From contig NZ_QYTU02000001.1 of the NCBI RefSeq assembly GCF_003605365.2, forward strand, positions 1-64,000: a stretch of 64,000 nucleotides of DNA, in the 5' to 3' direction. The notes under the pieces were generated by a model. The model saw only the letters and a list, made by a program, of their open reading frames with translations, had not been told where the DNA came from and did no database searches. Numbering within the stretch: position 1 is the stretch's first letter; each line of letters opens with the position of its first letter. Positions 1 through 8,865 of this stretch are shown one piece after another. The translations under genes were made by a program, and so were the position numbers. The stretch is from Siminovitchia fortis. Lineage in GTDB: Bacteria > Bacillota > Bacilli > Bacillales > Bacillaceae_C.

Positions 1-66
1 GTTAAATTACTTGACTTTTGCTTGAAATTTTAATGCAACACTAGTGTAATTTCCTATACCGAAATA

Positions 67-104
67 AAAAAGCCGAAACAGTTAACTTTGGCTGTTTCGG
101 CTTT
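67..104 (-). terminator. Rho-independent terminator after the YugP-like gene
   Basis: The arms AGCCGAAACAG and CTGTTTCGGCT form a perfect stem. On the minus strand it is followed by a run of T. It lies about 33 nt past the stop of the protease gene. Confidence 0.85.
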
Positions 105-136
105 CTGATCCTCTGCAATGTTACATTTCAAACCTC

Positions 137-814
137 TTATTCATTCCTGTTGACAAAGATCAAAATGAGACGAAGCAGTTCCATTACTGCCACTGCCGCT
201 GCAGCAACATAGGTCATGGCTGCTGCATTCAAAACTTTTCTGGCATCCCGCTCTTCCCTGTTGCTGATCAATCCAAGAGATACCATCTGATCCATCGCCC
301 TGGATGATGCGTTGAACTCAACAGGCAGCGTAACAACTTGGAATAAAACCCCTGCTGCCATAAGAATGATCCCGATCAAAAGCATATTGGACATTGCTGT
401 TGATAGCAGGCCGATAATAATGAAAATCCACGCAATGTTCGAACTGATATTGGCCACAGGAACCAATGCATGCCGGAAACGGAGTGCTGCATAGCCTTGT
501 TGATCCTGAATGGCATGCCCTACTTCATGCGCGGCAACAGCAGCCCCTGCAACAGAGGGACGATGGAAGTTCTCCGAAGACAAGTGAACCGTTTTCGTCA
601 TCGGATTGTAATGGTCGCTCAGCACACCCGGAGTTTCTTTGACTTGGACATTGTACAGTCCGTTTGCATCTAGTATTCGTCTTGCAACTTCGGCTCCCGG
701 CATTCCCTCCGCTGAGGCAACCTTTGAAAATTTATTGTACGTATTTTTCACCTTGAATTGTGCCCAAATCGGGACAATCATGATGATAAGAAAATAGATT
801 AAGAAACCTCCCAT
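137..814 (-). CDS. YugP-like membrane zinc metallopeptidase
   Basis: This 225-residue protein belongs to the YugP-type (neutral zinc metallopeptidase) membrane protease family. An N-terminal membrane segment spans about residues 3-18. The zinc motif HEVGH is at 96-100, with a likely third ligand at Glu166 in VEFNAS. Hydrophobic segments lie at about 125-163, and one more is near the C-terminus (about 200-221). The start ATG is preceded by GGAGGG at good spacing. The substrate is unknown. It stands next to ypjB at the edge of the qcr cluster. The family call is secure, but a specific role in this cell is not. Confidence 0.88.
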   Translation of the reverse strand: MGGFLIYFLIIMIVPIWAQFKVKNTYNKFSKVASAEGMPGAEVARRILDANGLYNVQVKETPGVLSDHYNPMTKTVHLSSENFHRPSVAGAAVAAHEVGHAIQDQQGYAALRFRHALVPVANISSNIAWIFIIIGLLSTAMSNMLLIGIILMAAGVLFQVVTLPVEFNASSRAMDQMVSLGLISNREERDARKVLNAAAMTYVAAAAVAVMELLRLILIFVNRNE

Positions 815-871
815 TTTTACCCTCCAATAACTGTTTCTCTACTTTTATTCTAGTTAATTTAACGATCACGG

Positions 872-1657
872 TCAATTATTTCGATCTTTCCTCTTCTTTT
901 GCTGTCTTTCTCCTTTATACTTTCTCCAGCCTACATAAGAAAGAGTTAGAATGATAATGCTGCCGGTCATGGAGATGACCCACCAAAGAGAAGGATCAGC
1001 TTCGTCCTCGTCGGGATCGGAGAATATCTTCTGAAGGTCCTGTTCCAGGGAATCCAGATGGGCTGTCCATTCTTGCTCGGAAAAGCCGGACCTGTACCGA
1101 TCTATAAACGTTATTTTCGAATCCAATTTTTGCAGCTTATCAGCGGCCAGATCGATTTTTAAGCTCGGCTGAATAACAGTATAAGTCGCGAGGAACGTAT
1201 TAAGGTTTTGGTTGTAAGCCTCTTTGTCCCCTTCCAAAGCTGCGTTTTTCACCTCTTGAAAATCTTTCAAGACAGAGGCCTCCATTTCAATCCACATCGG
1301 TTGATGGGTAGAGGAAATCGCATCCGCGGCCAACCGAAAGGAAGTGACAAGTCTGACTCTTTCATCATGACTCATATTTATATTTGTCACAGCCCTCAGC
1401 GCTTCGTGATGGGAGGCTGTGAGCACTCTCAACTCATCCATTGTAAACTTTCCGTCTTTGACCCCCTCTTCCGAAAACCGTACTGCAAATCTTTCAAGGA
1501 TCGACTTAGCTTCCTCCAACCGGGAGAATTTGGTCAGCTGCAAGGCTTCATCAGCCATTTGATCCAACTCGGCTAGTGTTGAATCGGAAGAAGCGAATGC
1601 AGAATATCCGCCAAAGGCAAGGCAAAAAGTTAGTAGAATTGCTGCAAATGGTTTCAT
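872..1657 (-). CDS. ypjB: Sporulation-associated protein YpjB
   Basis: This 261-residue protein has an N-terminal signal peptide (about residues 1-22), a helical, charged extracellular middle and a C-terminal transmembrane segment near residues 227-243, followed by a Lys/Arg-rich tail. This architecture and its position beside ypjA and qcrC match B. subtilis YpjB, a protein of poorly defined role linked to sporulation. The ribosome-binding site is very strong (GGAGGGGGG). Just upstream, at 1671-1699, CCTCATAC and GTATGAGG can form a small hairpin whose 3' arm abuts the Shine-Dalgarno sequence. The biochemical function is unknown. Confidence 0.8.
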   Translation of the reverse strand: MKPFAAILLTFCLAFGGYSAFASSDSTLAELDQMADEALQLTKFSRLEEAKSILERFAVRFSEEGVKDGKFTMDELRVLTASHHEALRAVTNINMSHDERVRLVTSFRLAADAISSTHQPMWIEMEASVLKDFQEVKNAALEGDKEAYNQNLNTFLATYTVIQPSLKIDLAADKLQKLDSKITFIDRYRSGFSEQEWTAHLDSLEQDLQKIFSDPDEDEADPSLWWVISMTGSIIILTLSYVGWRKYKGERQQKKRKDRNN

Positions 1658-1735
1658 AAGGGTCCCCCCTCCTCATACTCCTGTTAATAACGTATGAGGA
1701 AGCGGACAAGAATAGACCTGTCCCAAACTGCTAAA

Positions 1736-2320
1736 TCATTCCTGTTCCCGGTACTTTTTTCGATAGACATAAATGGCTGTACCGATTGAAAAAATGCTTA
1801 ACCAAAAGGTGAAGTACCCGATTTCTCTCACATACAGCTCAAGGCCGGGATATTTCGGATATTGCATGAAAACGTAGTCTATCACATCATTATGAAGCGT
1901 CCATGCACCAGCCGCAAGGACATGCCAAAGTTTAAACTTATAAAATTTGGCAAAAAGAATACCTTGGACGGCCATTGCGCCGTGGGAAGCAATGAGCATA
2001 TAACCCTGCCACGGAAGATAGCCGGTAACCTTAAGCGTTAAAATATTCATGACCACGGCCCAAACTCCATATTTGACCAGCGTAATCAATGCAAGCGCTT
2101 CAATAAGAGGGTAATTTTTATTGCGAAGAAACGCAATCAATGCGAAAACAAAAAACAAACTTGCCGTTGGACTGTCGGGGACAAACGGAATGAAAATCAA
2201 TGGAGTGACATCCAACTGGGGTATGTACCAATAATAACCGTAAACCGTTCCGGCTATGTTTACAATGAATAACAGCCATAAAAAACGGCGATCCATTAAA
2301 TAAGCAGTAATATAGTTCAT
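1736..2320 (-). CDS. ypjA: DUF1405 membrane protein YpjA
   Basis: This is a DUF1405-family integral membrane protein with about five or six hydrophobic segments, of unknown function. The longest frame begins at 2353, but that start lies inside the qcrC terminator stem. The ATG at 2320 (MNYITAYL) has GGGAG eight bases upstream and is preferred, giving 194 residues. The neighbours qcrC upstream and ypjB downstream reproduce the B. subtilis order qcrABC-ypjA-ypjB. A link to respiratory membranes is only suggested by position. Confidence 0.85.
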   Translation of the reverse strand: MNYITAYLMDRRFLWLLFIVNIAGTVYGYYWYIPQLDVTPLIFIPFVPDSPTASLFFVFALIAFLRNKNYPLIEALALITLVKYGVWAVVMNILTLKVTGYLPWQGYMLIASHGAMAVQGILFAKFYKFKLWHVLAAGAWTLHNDVIDYVFMQYPKYPGLELYVREIGYFTFWLSIFSIGTAIYVYRKKYREQE

Positions 2321-2336
2321 ATATTCGGCTCCCGAA

Positions 2337-2372
2337 AAAATAAAAGCCGGCATGATGCCGGCTTTTATTTAA
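2337..2372 (-). terminator. Rho-independent terminator of qcrABC
   Basis: AAAGCCGGCAT pairs with ATGCCGGCTTT, and the minus-strand product ends in TTTTATTTTTT. It lies 50 nt beyond the qcrC stop and separates the bc-complex operon from ypjA. Confidence 0.9.
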
Positions 2373-2421
2373 ATTCTATTTTAAGTTCAAATACAGCGCC
2401 GATGCGTCTGCGCATTGTATA

Positions 2422-3204
2422 TTATTCCTCAGGTTTCAATGAGGCGATAAATTCTGCCAGCTTGTCCAGATCTTCATCTGATCCCTGATACTGATCTGCA
2501 GGCATCGAACCAATACCATTATGGGCGATGTCTTTAATCTCATCAGGAGAGAGATCCAAATTGACTAAAGGTGGAGCGGCCGGACCGCCTTCGAGGTTTT
2601 CACCATGGCAGTTAATACAGCTTTGTCCAGCGTATACTTGATAGCCTTCCGATTCCTGATCAATTTCAACCTCTGGACCTTCAACGATTTTTCCTTGCTG
2701 TTCAGCAGCAGCCCAATCGTGGGTCACAACGGATTCCCATGTCAGATAAAAGACAGCAGCGATACCTAATAACATGAATCCGGTAGCAAACGGACGTTTT
2801 GACGCACGGCGTTCCGGACCACGATCCAAGAATGGCGCGAGCAATAAGGCTCCGAATGCAAGGCCGGGAATAACTGCAACACCAATGATATTAAATGGCC
2901 CTGAAGCAAATTGGTATTTTATTAATTGGTAAAGAAACAAGAAATACCAGTCAGGCATTGGAATATACCCTGTATCCGTCGGATCGGCAATACGTTCGAG
3001 CGGGGCCGGATGGGCTGCGGTCAAACATAAGAAGCCGGCGAGGAATACAGCTCCAACCATCCATTCCTTGAGCAGGAAGTCCGGCCAGAATGCTTCGGTT
3101 TTACCCGGGTATTCAGAATAGTCTTTAGGAATGTTCGGCTTGCGCAGGGAAGGATCAACAATCCGGGAGTCGCCGACAAATTTCATTCCTTTTCCTCGTT
3201 TCAT
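2422..3204 (-). CDS. qcrC: Menaquinol:cytochrome c reductase, cytochrome b/c subunit QcrC
   Basis: QcrC is the fused subunit IV/cytochrome c component of the Bacillus bc complex, which transfers electrons from menaquinol to cytochrome c at the membrane. The 260 residues begin with the conserved MKRGKGMKFVGDSRI region. Transmembrane segments include about 50-65 and 105-127, and PDWYF lies at 84-88 (Qo-site region). The c-type haem motif CINCH is at 196-200, with a likely axial Met at 234 (GSMPA). The length fits the family. It is the last gene of qcrABC and needs haem ligation, which links it to the resABC genes near 43-46 kb. Confidence 0.98.
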   Translation of the reverse strand: MKRGKGMKFVGDSRIVDPSLRKPNIPKDYSEYPGKTEAFWPDFLLKEWMVGAVFLAGFLCLTAAHPAPLERIADPTDTGYIPMPDWYFLFLYQLIKYQFASGPFNIIGVAVIPGLAFGALLLAPFLDRGPERRASKRPFATGFMLLGIAAVFYLTWESVVTHDWAAAEQQGKIVEGPEVEIDQESEGYQVYAGQSCINCHGENLEGGPAAPPLVNLDLSPDEIKDIAHNGIGSMPADQYQGSDEDLDKLAEFIASLKPEE

Positions 3205-3258
3205 TTTGTCCCCTCCTTAATCTGTCATTTCATTCATTTTGCAATAATAGGCTGCTAC

Positions 3259-3933
3259 TTATAGAGGGCCGGAAATACCCTGTCTCCTAATCAAGACAAA
3301 GTGAGCGCCCATTAAAGCAAGCAATGCAGCAGGAAGGAAGAAAACATGAATCGCAAAGAATCGAGTCAATGTTTGAGCCCCAACAATGGTTGGATCTCCT
3401 GCTATTAAAGTTTTCATAGGAACTCCGATAAACGGAAGTGATTCAACGATATCCAATGTAACCTTCGTTGCAAATAATGCTTTCATATCCCATGGAAGCA
3501 AGTAGCCTGTTAATCCAAGGGCCAACATGACAAAAAAGATAAGGACTCCTACGACCCAGTTAAGTTCACGCGGCTTCTTATATGCTCCTTGGAAAAACAC
3601 GCGCAACGTATGTAAAAACATCATAACGATAACAAGACTGGCACCCCAGTGATGCATCCCGCGAACGATTTGGCCGAAAGCCACTTCATTTTGAAGATAA
3701 TATACTGATTCCCATGCATTTTTAATATCAGGCACATAGTACATCGTCAAGAACATGCCCGATAGAATTTGGATGACTGTAACAAAGAATGTCAATCCGC
3801 CAAAACAGTAAACAAACGCAGAGAAATGGTGTGCCGGGTTAACGTGCTCTGGCACTTCATGGTCTGCGATGTCTCTCCATATCGGCGTAATATCCAATCG
3901 CTCGTCAATCCAGTCGTACATTCTGTTCAGCAA
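3259..3933 (-). CDS. qcrB: Menaquinol:cytochrome c reductase cytochrome b subunit QcrB
   Basis: QcrB (224 residues) is the b6-type cytochrome b of the bc complex. It carries two b haems and the quinone sites across four main membrane helices. Visible family hallmarks are the N-terminal amphipathic region, Cys43 in YCFGG (the covalent haem c site of Bacillus/b6f-type proteins), MHHWGAS and GYLLPWDMKALFATKV. It nearly matches the B. subtilis protein in length and in many stretches. It lies between qcrA and qcrC with short gaps, so cotranscription is likely. Confidence 0.98.
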   Translation of the reverse strand: MLNRMYDWIDERLDITPIWRDIADHEVPEHVNPAHHFSAFVYCFGGLTFFVTVIQILSGMFLTMYYVPDIKNAWESVYYLQNEVAFGQIVRGMHHWGASLVIVMMFLHTLRVFFQGAYKKPRELNWVVGVLIFFVMLALGLTGYLLPWDMKALFATKVTLDIVESLPFIGVPMKTLIAGDPTIVGAQTLTRFFAIHVFFLPAALLALMGAHFVLIRRQGISGPL

Positions 3934-3947
3934 TCATTACGCCTCCT

Positions 3948-4463
3948 TTACTTCTTTCTTACGAATGGGTTTTCTACTGGATTACCCAACATTAAAAAGC
4001 CGTCTTTTTCCTTGACCGGATAAGCGTCCAGCGGTCCTCTCGGCGGTGTTCCCGGAACATTGTTGCCGTCTTTTGTGTAAAGGCCGTTATGGCATGGGCA
4101 GTAAAACTTATTTGGGTGATCCTCACTGCCTTCCCAGTTAACCGTACAGCCCAAGTGCTTACAAATCGGAGAAAGGGCTACGATTTCACCTTTCGCATCT
4201 TTATATACCCAAGCTGATTGCGTAACGTCGGAAGTATACCATGCATCCTTTTGTTCATAACTGAAGTCAACTCGGACAGGTTCTTCAGTAATATCGGCAA
4301 CTTTCTTATCAGTCATTTTAAAGTCGCCGCCGGCTTGTGCCTTCAATACAGGATCCACTGCAAACCGAACCATCGGCATCAACATGCCTGCTGCCATAAA
4401 TCCGCCCACTCCCGTCAGTGTATAGCTGAGAAATTGGCGTCTTGTTACAGGATTCTTGCTCAT
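3948..4463 (-). CDS. qcrA: Rieske iron-sulfur subunit QcrA
   Basis: QcrA is the Rieske [2Fe-2S] protein of the bc complex. The open frame extends to 4583, but the start at 4463 (MSKNPVTRRQ) follows AGAGGGGGG and gives the expected 171 residues. A twin-arginine-like signal (RRQFLSYT) precedes a single membrane anchor at about 13-31. Cluster motifs are CKHLGC (Cys101, His103, Cys106) and CPCH (Cys122, Cys124, His125): two Cys/His pairs bind the cluster and the other Cys pair forms the usual disulfide. It is the first gene of qcrABC. Confidence 0.97.
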   Translation of the reverse strand: MSKNPVTRRQFLSYTLTGVGGFMAAGMLMPMVRFAVDPVLKAQAGGDFKMTDKKVADITEEPVRVDFSYEQKDAWYTSDVTQSAWVYKDAKGEIVALSPICKHLGCTVNWEGSEDHPNKFYCPCHNGLYTKDGNNVPGTPPRGPLDAYPVKEKDGFLMLGNPVENPFVRKK

Positions 4464-4538
4464 CCTTTTCCCCCCTCTGTCAGTAAGGTAAGTCCATCGG
4501 ACAATATATTGCGCACATTTACAAACTGGGACATAATT

Positions 4539-4567
4539 ATGATATATCAATAAAACTGGAAGGTCAA
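4539..4567 (-). promoter_or_regulatory. Predicted sigma-A promoter of qcrABC
   Basis: TTGACC (4562-4567) and TATCAT (4539-4544) are separated by 17 nt on the minus strand, each one base from consensus. Transcription would start about 70 nt before the qcrA ATG. A second TTGACA-like hexamer lies upstream at 4588-4593. Confidence 0.6.
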
Positions 4568-4609
4568 TAAAATACCATTGCAATACTTGTCAACTATGTG
4601 GCGATTAAC

Positions 4610-5074
4610 CTATACGGATGCCTGCCATCCGTTGACAATCCCTTTCATCAGCTGTTTTACCTGATCTTCCATGATGGACTGCTTGTATTGTTCGTCCATG
4701 TCTTGCAGCGGGATGGACGGGATGAACAACAGTGATTCAGGCGCAAATTGTTCCATATTTCGCCAAACCGGGTCAGAAGTCAGAAAAAATACATATTTGA
4801 ACCCGCTTTCCTTGATCGTTTCTTTCCATTTAAGGAGACCGCCGGCTTTCTTGCTTTCATCTTCATCGCTAAGATATGTATACGGCGGCAAAAAAAGCAT
4901 CCTGCCCTTGAATTGCCTTTCAAGGTGCAAAGACAGCAGCTGTATGAACTCGCCCTTTTCCACTGTTGGCTTCATGCTCTGGCCCAGTCCAATTGGAACG
5001 AGCGGGACAACCGCTGTGTCAATATATTCTTTCTCTTCCAGATAGACATCAATGTCTTTTGCCTTCCATTGCAT
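4610..5074 (-). CDS. ypiF: DUF2487 protein YpiF
   Basis: YpiF is a DUF2487-family soluble protein of unknown function, found just before qcrABC in bacilli. The frame begins at 5101, but ATG 5074 (MQWKAKDI) has AGGAG eight bases upstream and matches the B. subtilis start, giving 154 residues. Family-like stretches include EKEYIDTAVVPLVPIG near the N-terminus and YKYVFFLTSDPVW-like text mid-protein. A terminator upstream (5140-5176) and the qcr promoter downstream suggest it is a separate unit. Confidence 0.85.
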   Translation of the reverse strand: MQWKAKDIDVYLEEKEYIDTAVVPLVPIGLGQSMKPTVEKGEFIQLLSLHLERQFKGRMLFLPPYTYLSDEDESKKAGGLLKWKETIKESGFKYVFFLTSDPVWRNMEQFAPESLLFIPSIPLQDMDEQYKQSIMEDQVKQLMKGIVNGWQASV

Positions 5075-5139
5075 TTTCCACACTCCTATTATGCACTTCA
5101 TTACTGTTTATCATTCTAACAGAAATAAAAATATGAAAC

Positions 5140-5176
5140 AAAAAAAGCTATGTGCTTAAACGCCAACATAGCTTTA
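5140..5176 (-). terminator. Rho-independent terminator after ypiA-ypiB
   Basis: AAAGCTATGT pairs with ACATAGCTTT and is followed on the minus strand by TTTTTTTGTTTC. It ends the ypiA-ypiB transcript before ypiF. Confidence 0.85.
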
Positions 5177-5180
5177 TACG

Positions 5181-5214
5181 CAATAAATCCTCCTGGGCAC
5201 CGGAGGATTTATTG
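5181..5214 (-). other. Perfect 13-bp hairpin spanning the ypiB stop codon
   Basis: CAATAAATCCTCC pairs perfectly with GGAGGATTTATTG around an 8-nt loop. The ypiB stop codon (5209-5211) lies within one arm. There is no T tract directly after it; the true terminator follows four bases later. It may stabilise the 3' end of the transcript. Confidence 0.7.
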
Positions 5215-5760
5215 CTGTTCCCTTAATTCTTTGAGCCTTAATGCCAATTCATCAAAGCTCTTTTTGTCGTATTGGTCGAGCGCTTCATCAATAGCTTTCA
5301 AAAGCTTGCTTTCCTGATATTTTCTCAGGCTTTCCTTTAAAAATTGCTCTGCGGCCGATTTATCTTTTTCACTGATATACACTGTTTTCTTGACGAATGG
5401 ATTATCTTCCAACACTGCGGCGTATTGATGGCTCGCATTGGATGCACGAAAATTGATCTGGATATAAATATCCTCATCCCTGTTCAAACGGATATCATGG
5501 AACGATTTTTCCGCGTCTGTCGTCATGATATTATCCTTGTAGAAACGGAAGGGCACTTCCTTTGTGCAATGGGTAGACATGATCAGGCCCCGCGGGCAAA
5601 ATTGCGCTTCCTCGACAAAGTGGACTTTTTCCATTAGCTGATCGTGACTCATCAGATAGTTCAGAATCCAGACGGATTCCCTTCTTTTTAATTGGTACCT
5701 ATTTAAAAACCAGCGAATAAAATCTTTTTTCTCGTTGACAGATACAGGGGTGGCCATCAT
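5209..5760 (-). CDS. ypiB: UPF0302 family protein YpiB
   Basis: YpiB belongs to the UPF0302 family of Bacillales proteins of unknown biochemical role. It is a 183-residue soluble protein starting [12 protein letters not shown] after a strong GGAGGGATT site. The N-terminal half ([23 protein letters not shown]-type region) is the conserved part and the C-terminus is helical and charged. It follows ypiA by 30 nt, as in B. subtilis, and the pair ends at the terminator near 5140-5176. Confidence 0.9.
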   Translation of the reverse strand: MMATPVSVNEKKDFIRWFLNRYQLKRRESVWILNYLMSHDQLMEKVHFVEEAQFCPRGLIMSTHCTKEVPFRFYKDNIMTTDAEKSFHDIRLNRDEDIYIQINFRASNASHQYAAVLEDNPFVKKTVYISEKDKSAAEQFLKESLRKYQESKLLKAIDEALDQYDKKSFDELALRLKELREQQ

Positions 5761-5790
5761 AATCCCTCCTCTGCAATTTTTATTCCACGG

Positions 5791-7044
5791 CTACTCCTCA
5801 AGTCGATCAATAATTTCAAGCCATTCTTCGTTCAAAGGATCCAACGAGTTTAAACGTCTGAATACAGCCGCCCCCTCGCTTCTCATTCCTTCTTCCATCA
5901 GAAAAAATCCATAGTCCTTTAGAAAATCCAGGTTGTTTTTAAGTTCATTATATGCAAGCTTGTATTCATTTAATGCCTTTGAATATTGTTCCGTCTGCTG
6001 GTAACTGTAGGCAGCATCCCAGTGAAGATGGGGATCATCTGCATTCTCAAGGTTTGATATGACATCCAGTATTTCTTCATGCCTCTCCTGGTGCAAAAGG
6101 AGCTTGTTCAGCAGGCTGGCCGCTTCCGTCGATTCGGGATCCAATGCAAGTGCCCGGCGAAGGTGGTTTTCCGCTTCTTCTTCCCGGCCGGCTTTCATCA
6201 GCAGTCCGGCAATATAAATGTATAAATCGACATTATATTCATCTGCTGCCAATCCTTGTTCTGCTGTTTCGATTGCCTTATCCAATTCGCCCAGTTGGTC
6301 ATGGGATTTTGCCAAATAAAGATAAAGTGCATGATATTCATGGTCCATGGCTTTTAAGTCTTCGAAGGCATTCTTTGCTTTTTTGTATAGACCTGCCTGA
6401 AAGGATGTCAAACCATAGCCAAACAGTACATTCAGATCCTTATTGCTTTCCAAAGCCTTCTCATAATACGGAATGGACTCTTCAAAAGCGCCTCCGGCAC
6501 TTAAGGCTTCTGCCAGTCTTGCATATATATTATTGCCTGCCACTGCTTCCTCTCCGGCCTTCAGCAGCCTTTGATAAGACGCCACTGCCTCAAGGAACCG
6601 TCCCAGCGACATGTATAATTCTGCCAGCGCAAAATCGATCACCGGCTCATCCCTGTACATCTCTTTTGCCTTGAGCAGCTTTTGCTCGCTTACTTCATAT
6701 AAGCCCTGCATTTGATATAAATCGGCTTCCAGAAGCATTGCCGCTGCATAGTTCGGATCAGTTGGATCGACCGATTCCAAATATGGATAGGCTTCCTCGT
6801 CTTTTCCCAGGTCGATCAGCAATTCAGCCAGCATGATCTTCAATTCATTCTCCTCGGGAAACTCTTCAAGCAACTTTTCATATAGCTCCTTCGCTTCCTC
6901 CAAGAATCCATACTGTGACAACTGTTCCGCCAGGAAAAATTTTTCTTCCGGAGAGCCGGATTTCTTCACTTTGTTAAAAACTTCTTTTGCTTTTGACAAA
7001 TCCTGCAATTCAATATGTTTCAGCACCAATTCAGCATCATTCAT
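5791..7044 (-). CDS. ypiA: Tetratricopeptide-repeat protein YpiA
   Basis: This 417-residue protein consists almost entirely of tandem tetratricopeptide repeats, with recurring patterns such as LAELYMSLGR, YARLAEALSAGG and YIYIAGLLMKAG about every 34 residues. It has no signal peptide or catalytic motif, so it is probably a cytoplasmic scaffold or adaptor. In B. subtilis the orthologue follows aroE at the end of the aromatic supra-operon. Here the upstream neighbour is aroB, about 100 nt away, because the intervening trp/his/tyr/aro genes are absent. The partner is unknown. Confidence 0.9.
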   Translation of the reverse strand: MNDAELVLKHIELQDLSKAKEVFNKVKKSGSPEEKFFLAEQLSQYGFLEEAKELYEKLLEEFPEENELKIMLAELLIDLGKDEEAYPYLESVDPTDPNYAAAMLLEADLYQMQGLYEVSEQKLLKAKEMYRDEPVIDFALAELYMSLGRFLEAVASYQRLLKAGEEAVAGNNIYARLAEALSAGGAFEESIPYYEKALESNKDLNVLFGYGLTSFQAGLYKKAKNAFEDLKAMDHEYHALYLYLAKSHDQLGELDKAIETAEQGLAADEYNVDLYIYIAGLLMKAGREEEAENHLRRALALDPESTEAASLLNKLLLHQERHEEILDVISNLENADDPHLHWDAAYSYQQTEQYSKALNEYKLAYNELKNNLDFLKDYGFFLMEEGMRSEGAAVFRRLNSLDPLNEEWLEIIDRLEE

Positions 7045-7146
7045 TCATATGGTCCTTTCAGAGAAAGTGAATGTTTAATAATATTTCTACAACAAATAGG
7101 AAATATCCTCTTTTTTGTTATTGAAATAGTGAAAAGCAACTAAATT

Positions 7147-8229
7147 TTACTCTTCACTGCCGTCTTTCATCATTTCATATGCATGTTTAAGGGCGTTTTC
7201 TTCCACTTCCTTTAATACCGGTTTCCCAACGGCTTCCAGCAGTACAAATCGCGGACGTTTTGCAATGGTCTTCTTGTCCCGCTGCATGCCTTTATATGCA
7301 TCTTCAAACGAAAGATCGGGCGGGATTTCCAGTCGATAGCCGAGACCTTTCACCCATTCTTCAAAACGGCTTATCGGAAAGGACAGGCCCAGCACTTCCT
7401 TGCTCACATGAAGTGCATAAACGATCCCTACCATCACTGCCTCGCCATGGGTTGTTTTTCCATAGCCCAGAGAGGATTCAATGACATGCCCCAATGTATG
7501 GCCCAGGTTTAAAACGGCACGAAGCCCGCTCTCCTTTTCATCTATTGAAACAATATTTGCTTTTATTTCCATCCCCCTTTGCAAAACATGCGTCAACTGT
7601 CCGTCCGTCATTTCATGCAAATCCTTTATTTCGTCCATGAGCGTGTTTAATAGACCGGCATCGGCAATCAATGCATGCTTCACCGCTTCGGTAAATCCGG
7701 AGCGCACCTCATGATCCGGAAGGGTCTTGATAAAATCTGTATGATAAATGACGGCCTCGGGCTGGTGGAAGGCCCCAATCATATTTTTCCCCAGCGGATG
7801 GTTGATGGCAGTCTTACCTCCGACAGCGCTGTCGTGAGCCAAAATGGTTGTCGGAACTTGGATGAAAGAAATGCCTCTCATATACGTTGCTGCAACGAAC
7901 CCGGCCAGATCGCCCACTGCGCCGCCTCCAAAAGCAATGATACACGACTTTCGGTCAAGCCCCTGTTCAAGCGCAAATGTCAGGCAAGATTCATAGACGG
8001 ACATCTGTTTCGCTTTCTCCCCTGAGGGAACTGTGTATACTGAATAATCAACGTTTTCCGGCAATGCAGATTGCAGCGTGTCCAAATGAAGCCGGCCGAC
8101 TGTTACATCTGTAATGATCAAAAGGTTTGTAAAGTTGTTTTTTTGAATCACTTGCGGAAGCTCAGCCAAGCCATTTGGTTTAATATAAATCGGATAGCTT
8201 TTTGATGCTGTCTGAACTGTAATTTCCAC
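7147..8229 (-). CDS. aroB: 3-Dehydroquinate synthase AroB
   Basis: AroB converts DAHP to 3-dehydroquinate, the second step of the shikimate pathway, using NAD and a divalent metal. The frame begins at 8238, but the GTG at 8229 has GAGGTGAT at suitable spacing and gives a family-length 360-residue protein. Visible motifs are GGGAVGDLAGFVAATYMRG (NAD site), PTTILAHDSAVGGKTAIN, GKNMIGAFHQP and the metal-site histidines in LNLGHTLGH and THGEAV. No other aromatic-pathway gene lies in the window. Between the terminator after ndk and ypiA it appears to be a lone gene. Confidence 0.97.
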   Translation of the reverse strand: MEITVQTASKSYPIYIKPNGLAELPQVIQKNNFTNLLIITDVTVGRLHLDTLQSALPENVDYSVYTVPSGEKAKQMSVYESCLTFALEQGLDRKSCIIAFGGGAVGDLAGFVAATYMRGISFIQVPTTILAHDSAVGGKTAINHPLGKNMIGAFHQPEAVIYHTDFIKTLPDHEVRSGFTEAVKHALIADAGLLNTLMDEIKDLHEMTDGQLTHVLQRGMEIKANIVSIDEKESGLRAVLNLGHTLGHVIESSLGYGKTTHGEAVMVGIVYALHVSKEVLGLSFPISRFEEWVKGLGYRLEIPPDLSFEDAYKGMQRDKKTIAKRPRFVLLEAVGKPVLKEVEENALKHAYEMMKDGSEE

Positions 8230-8282
8230 TCGGATCACCTCGTTGTTCTTTCTATTTTACGACTTTCTGACAAAATTTGAAA

Positions 8283-8315
8283 TAAAAAAAAACACCTGCC
8301 ACGAAGCAGGTGGAG
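8283..8315 (-). terminator. Rho-independent terminator after ndk
   Basis: CACCTGC and GCAGGTG form the stem, followed on the minus strand by nine T residues. It closes the folE-to-ndk gene group just before aroB. Confidence 0.88.
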
Positions 8316-8321
8316 TAAATA

Positions 8322-8768
8322 TTAATAAATCCAGTTATTGGCCAGCTTGGAATACTCGATTAGCTCGCTATCATTGAAGAACAAACCGATTTCCCTTTTC
8401 GCGCTTTCGGGAGAGTCGGATCCGTGAATGATATTCTTGCCGACAGTTACTCCGAAATCACCGCGGATTGTACCAGGAGCTGCCTCTGCAGGATTTGTTG
8501 CCCCCATCATTTGGCGGGCTGTCGCAATGACATTTTCACCTTGCCATACCATTGCAAAGACCGGTCCTGAAGTGATGAACTCTACCAATTCACCAAAGAA
8601 CGGACGCTCTTTATGTTCACCGTAGTGCTCCTCGGCCAATTCGTTTGAAATGTTCATCAATTTCGCCCCGATCAGCTGGAAGCCTTTCTTTTCGAAACGT
8701 GAAACAATCTCACCGATCAGTTCTCTTTGAACCCCGTCGGGTTTAACCATTAAAAATGTTTTTTCCAT
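8322..8768 (-). CDS. ndk: Nucleoside diphosphate kinase
   Basis: Ndk moves the gamma phosphate from ATP to nucleoside diphosphates through a phosphohistidine. ATG 8768 ([12 protein letters not shown]) with GGAG upstream gives exactly 148 residues, the family length. The longer frame to 8831 is not supported. The active-site motif NIIHGSDS places the catalytic histidine at 115. The gene follows hepT by about 100 nt and ends at a terminator. In B. subtilis cheR and aroF come next, but here aroB follows directly. Confidence 0.98.
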   Translation of the reverse strand: MEKTFLMVKPDGVQRELIGEIVSRFEKKGFQLIGAKLMNISNELAEEHYGEHKERPFFGELVEFITSGPVFAMVWQGENVIATARQMMGATNPAEAAPGTIRGDFGVTVGKNIIHGSDSPESAKREIGLFFNDSELIEYSKLANNWIY

Positions 8769-8865
8769 GAATGTCACTCCTGCCATAATATCAGTATCAT
8801 TTTCCTTGAAACTCAAGAAAGATAATATCACTTTTTTTAACAGCTGGCAAATATTGAAAAATGGC

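Noticed and set aside
6144-6674. A 176-codon plus-strand ORF inside ypiA
   Set aside because: It is a shadow of the TPR gene, with a Pro/Leu/Arg-rich composition and no start signal.
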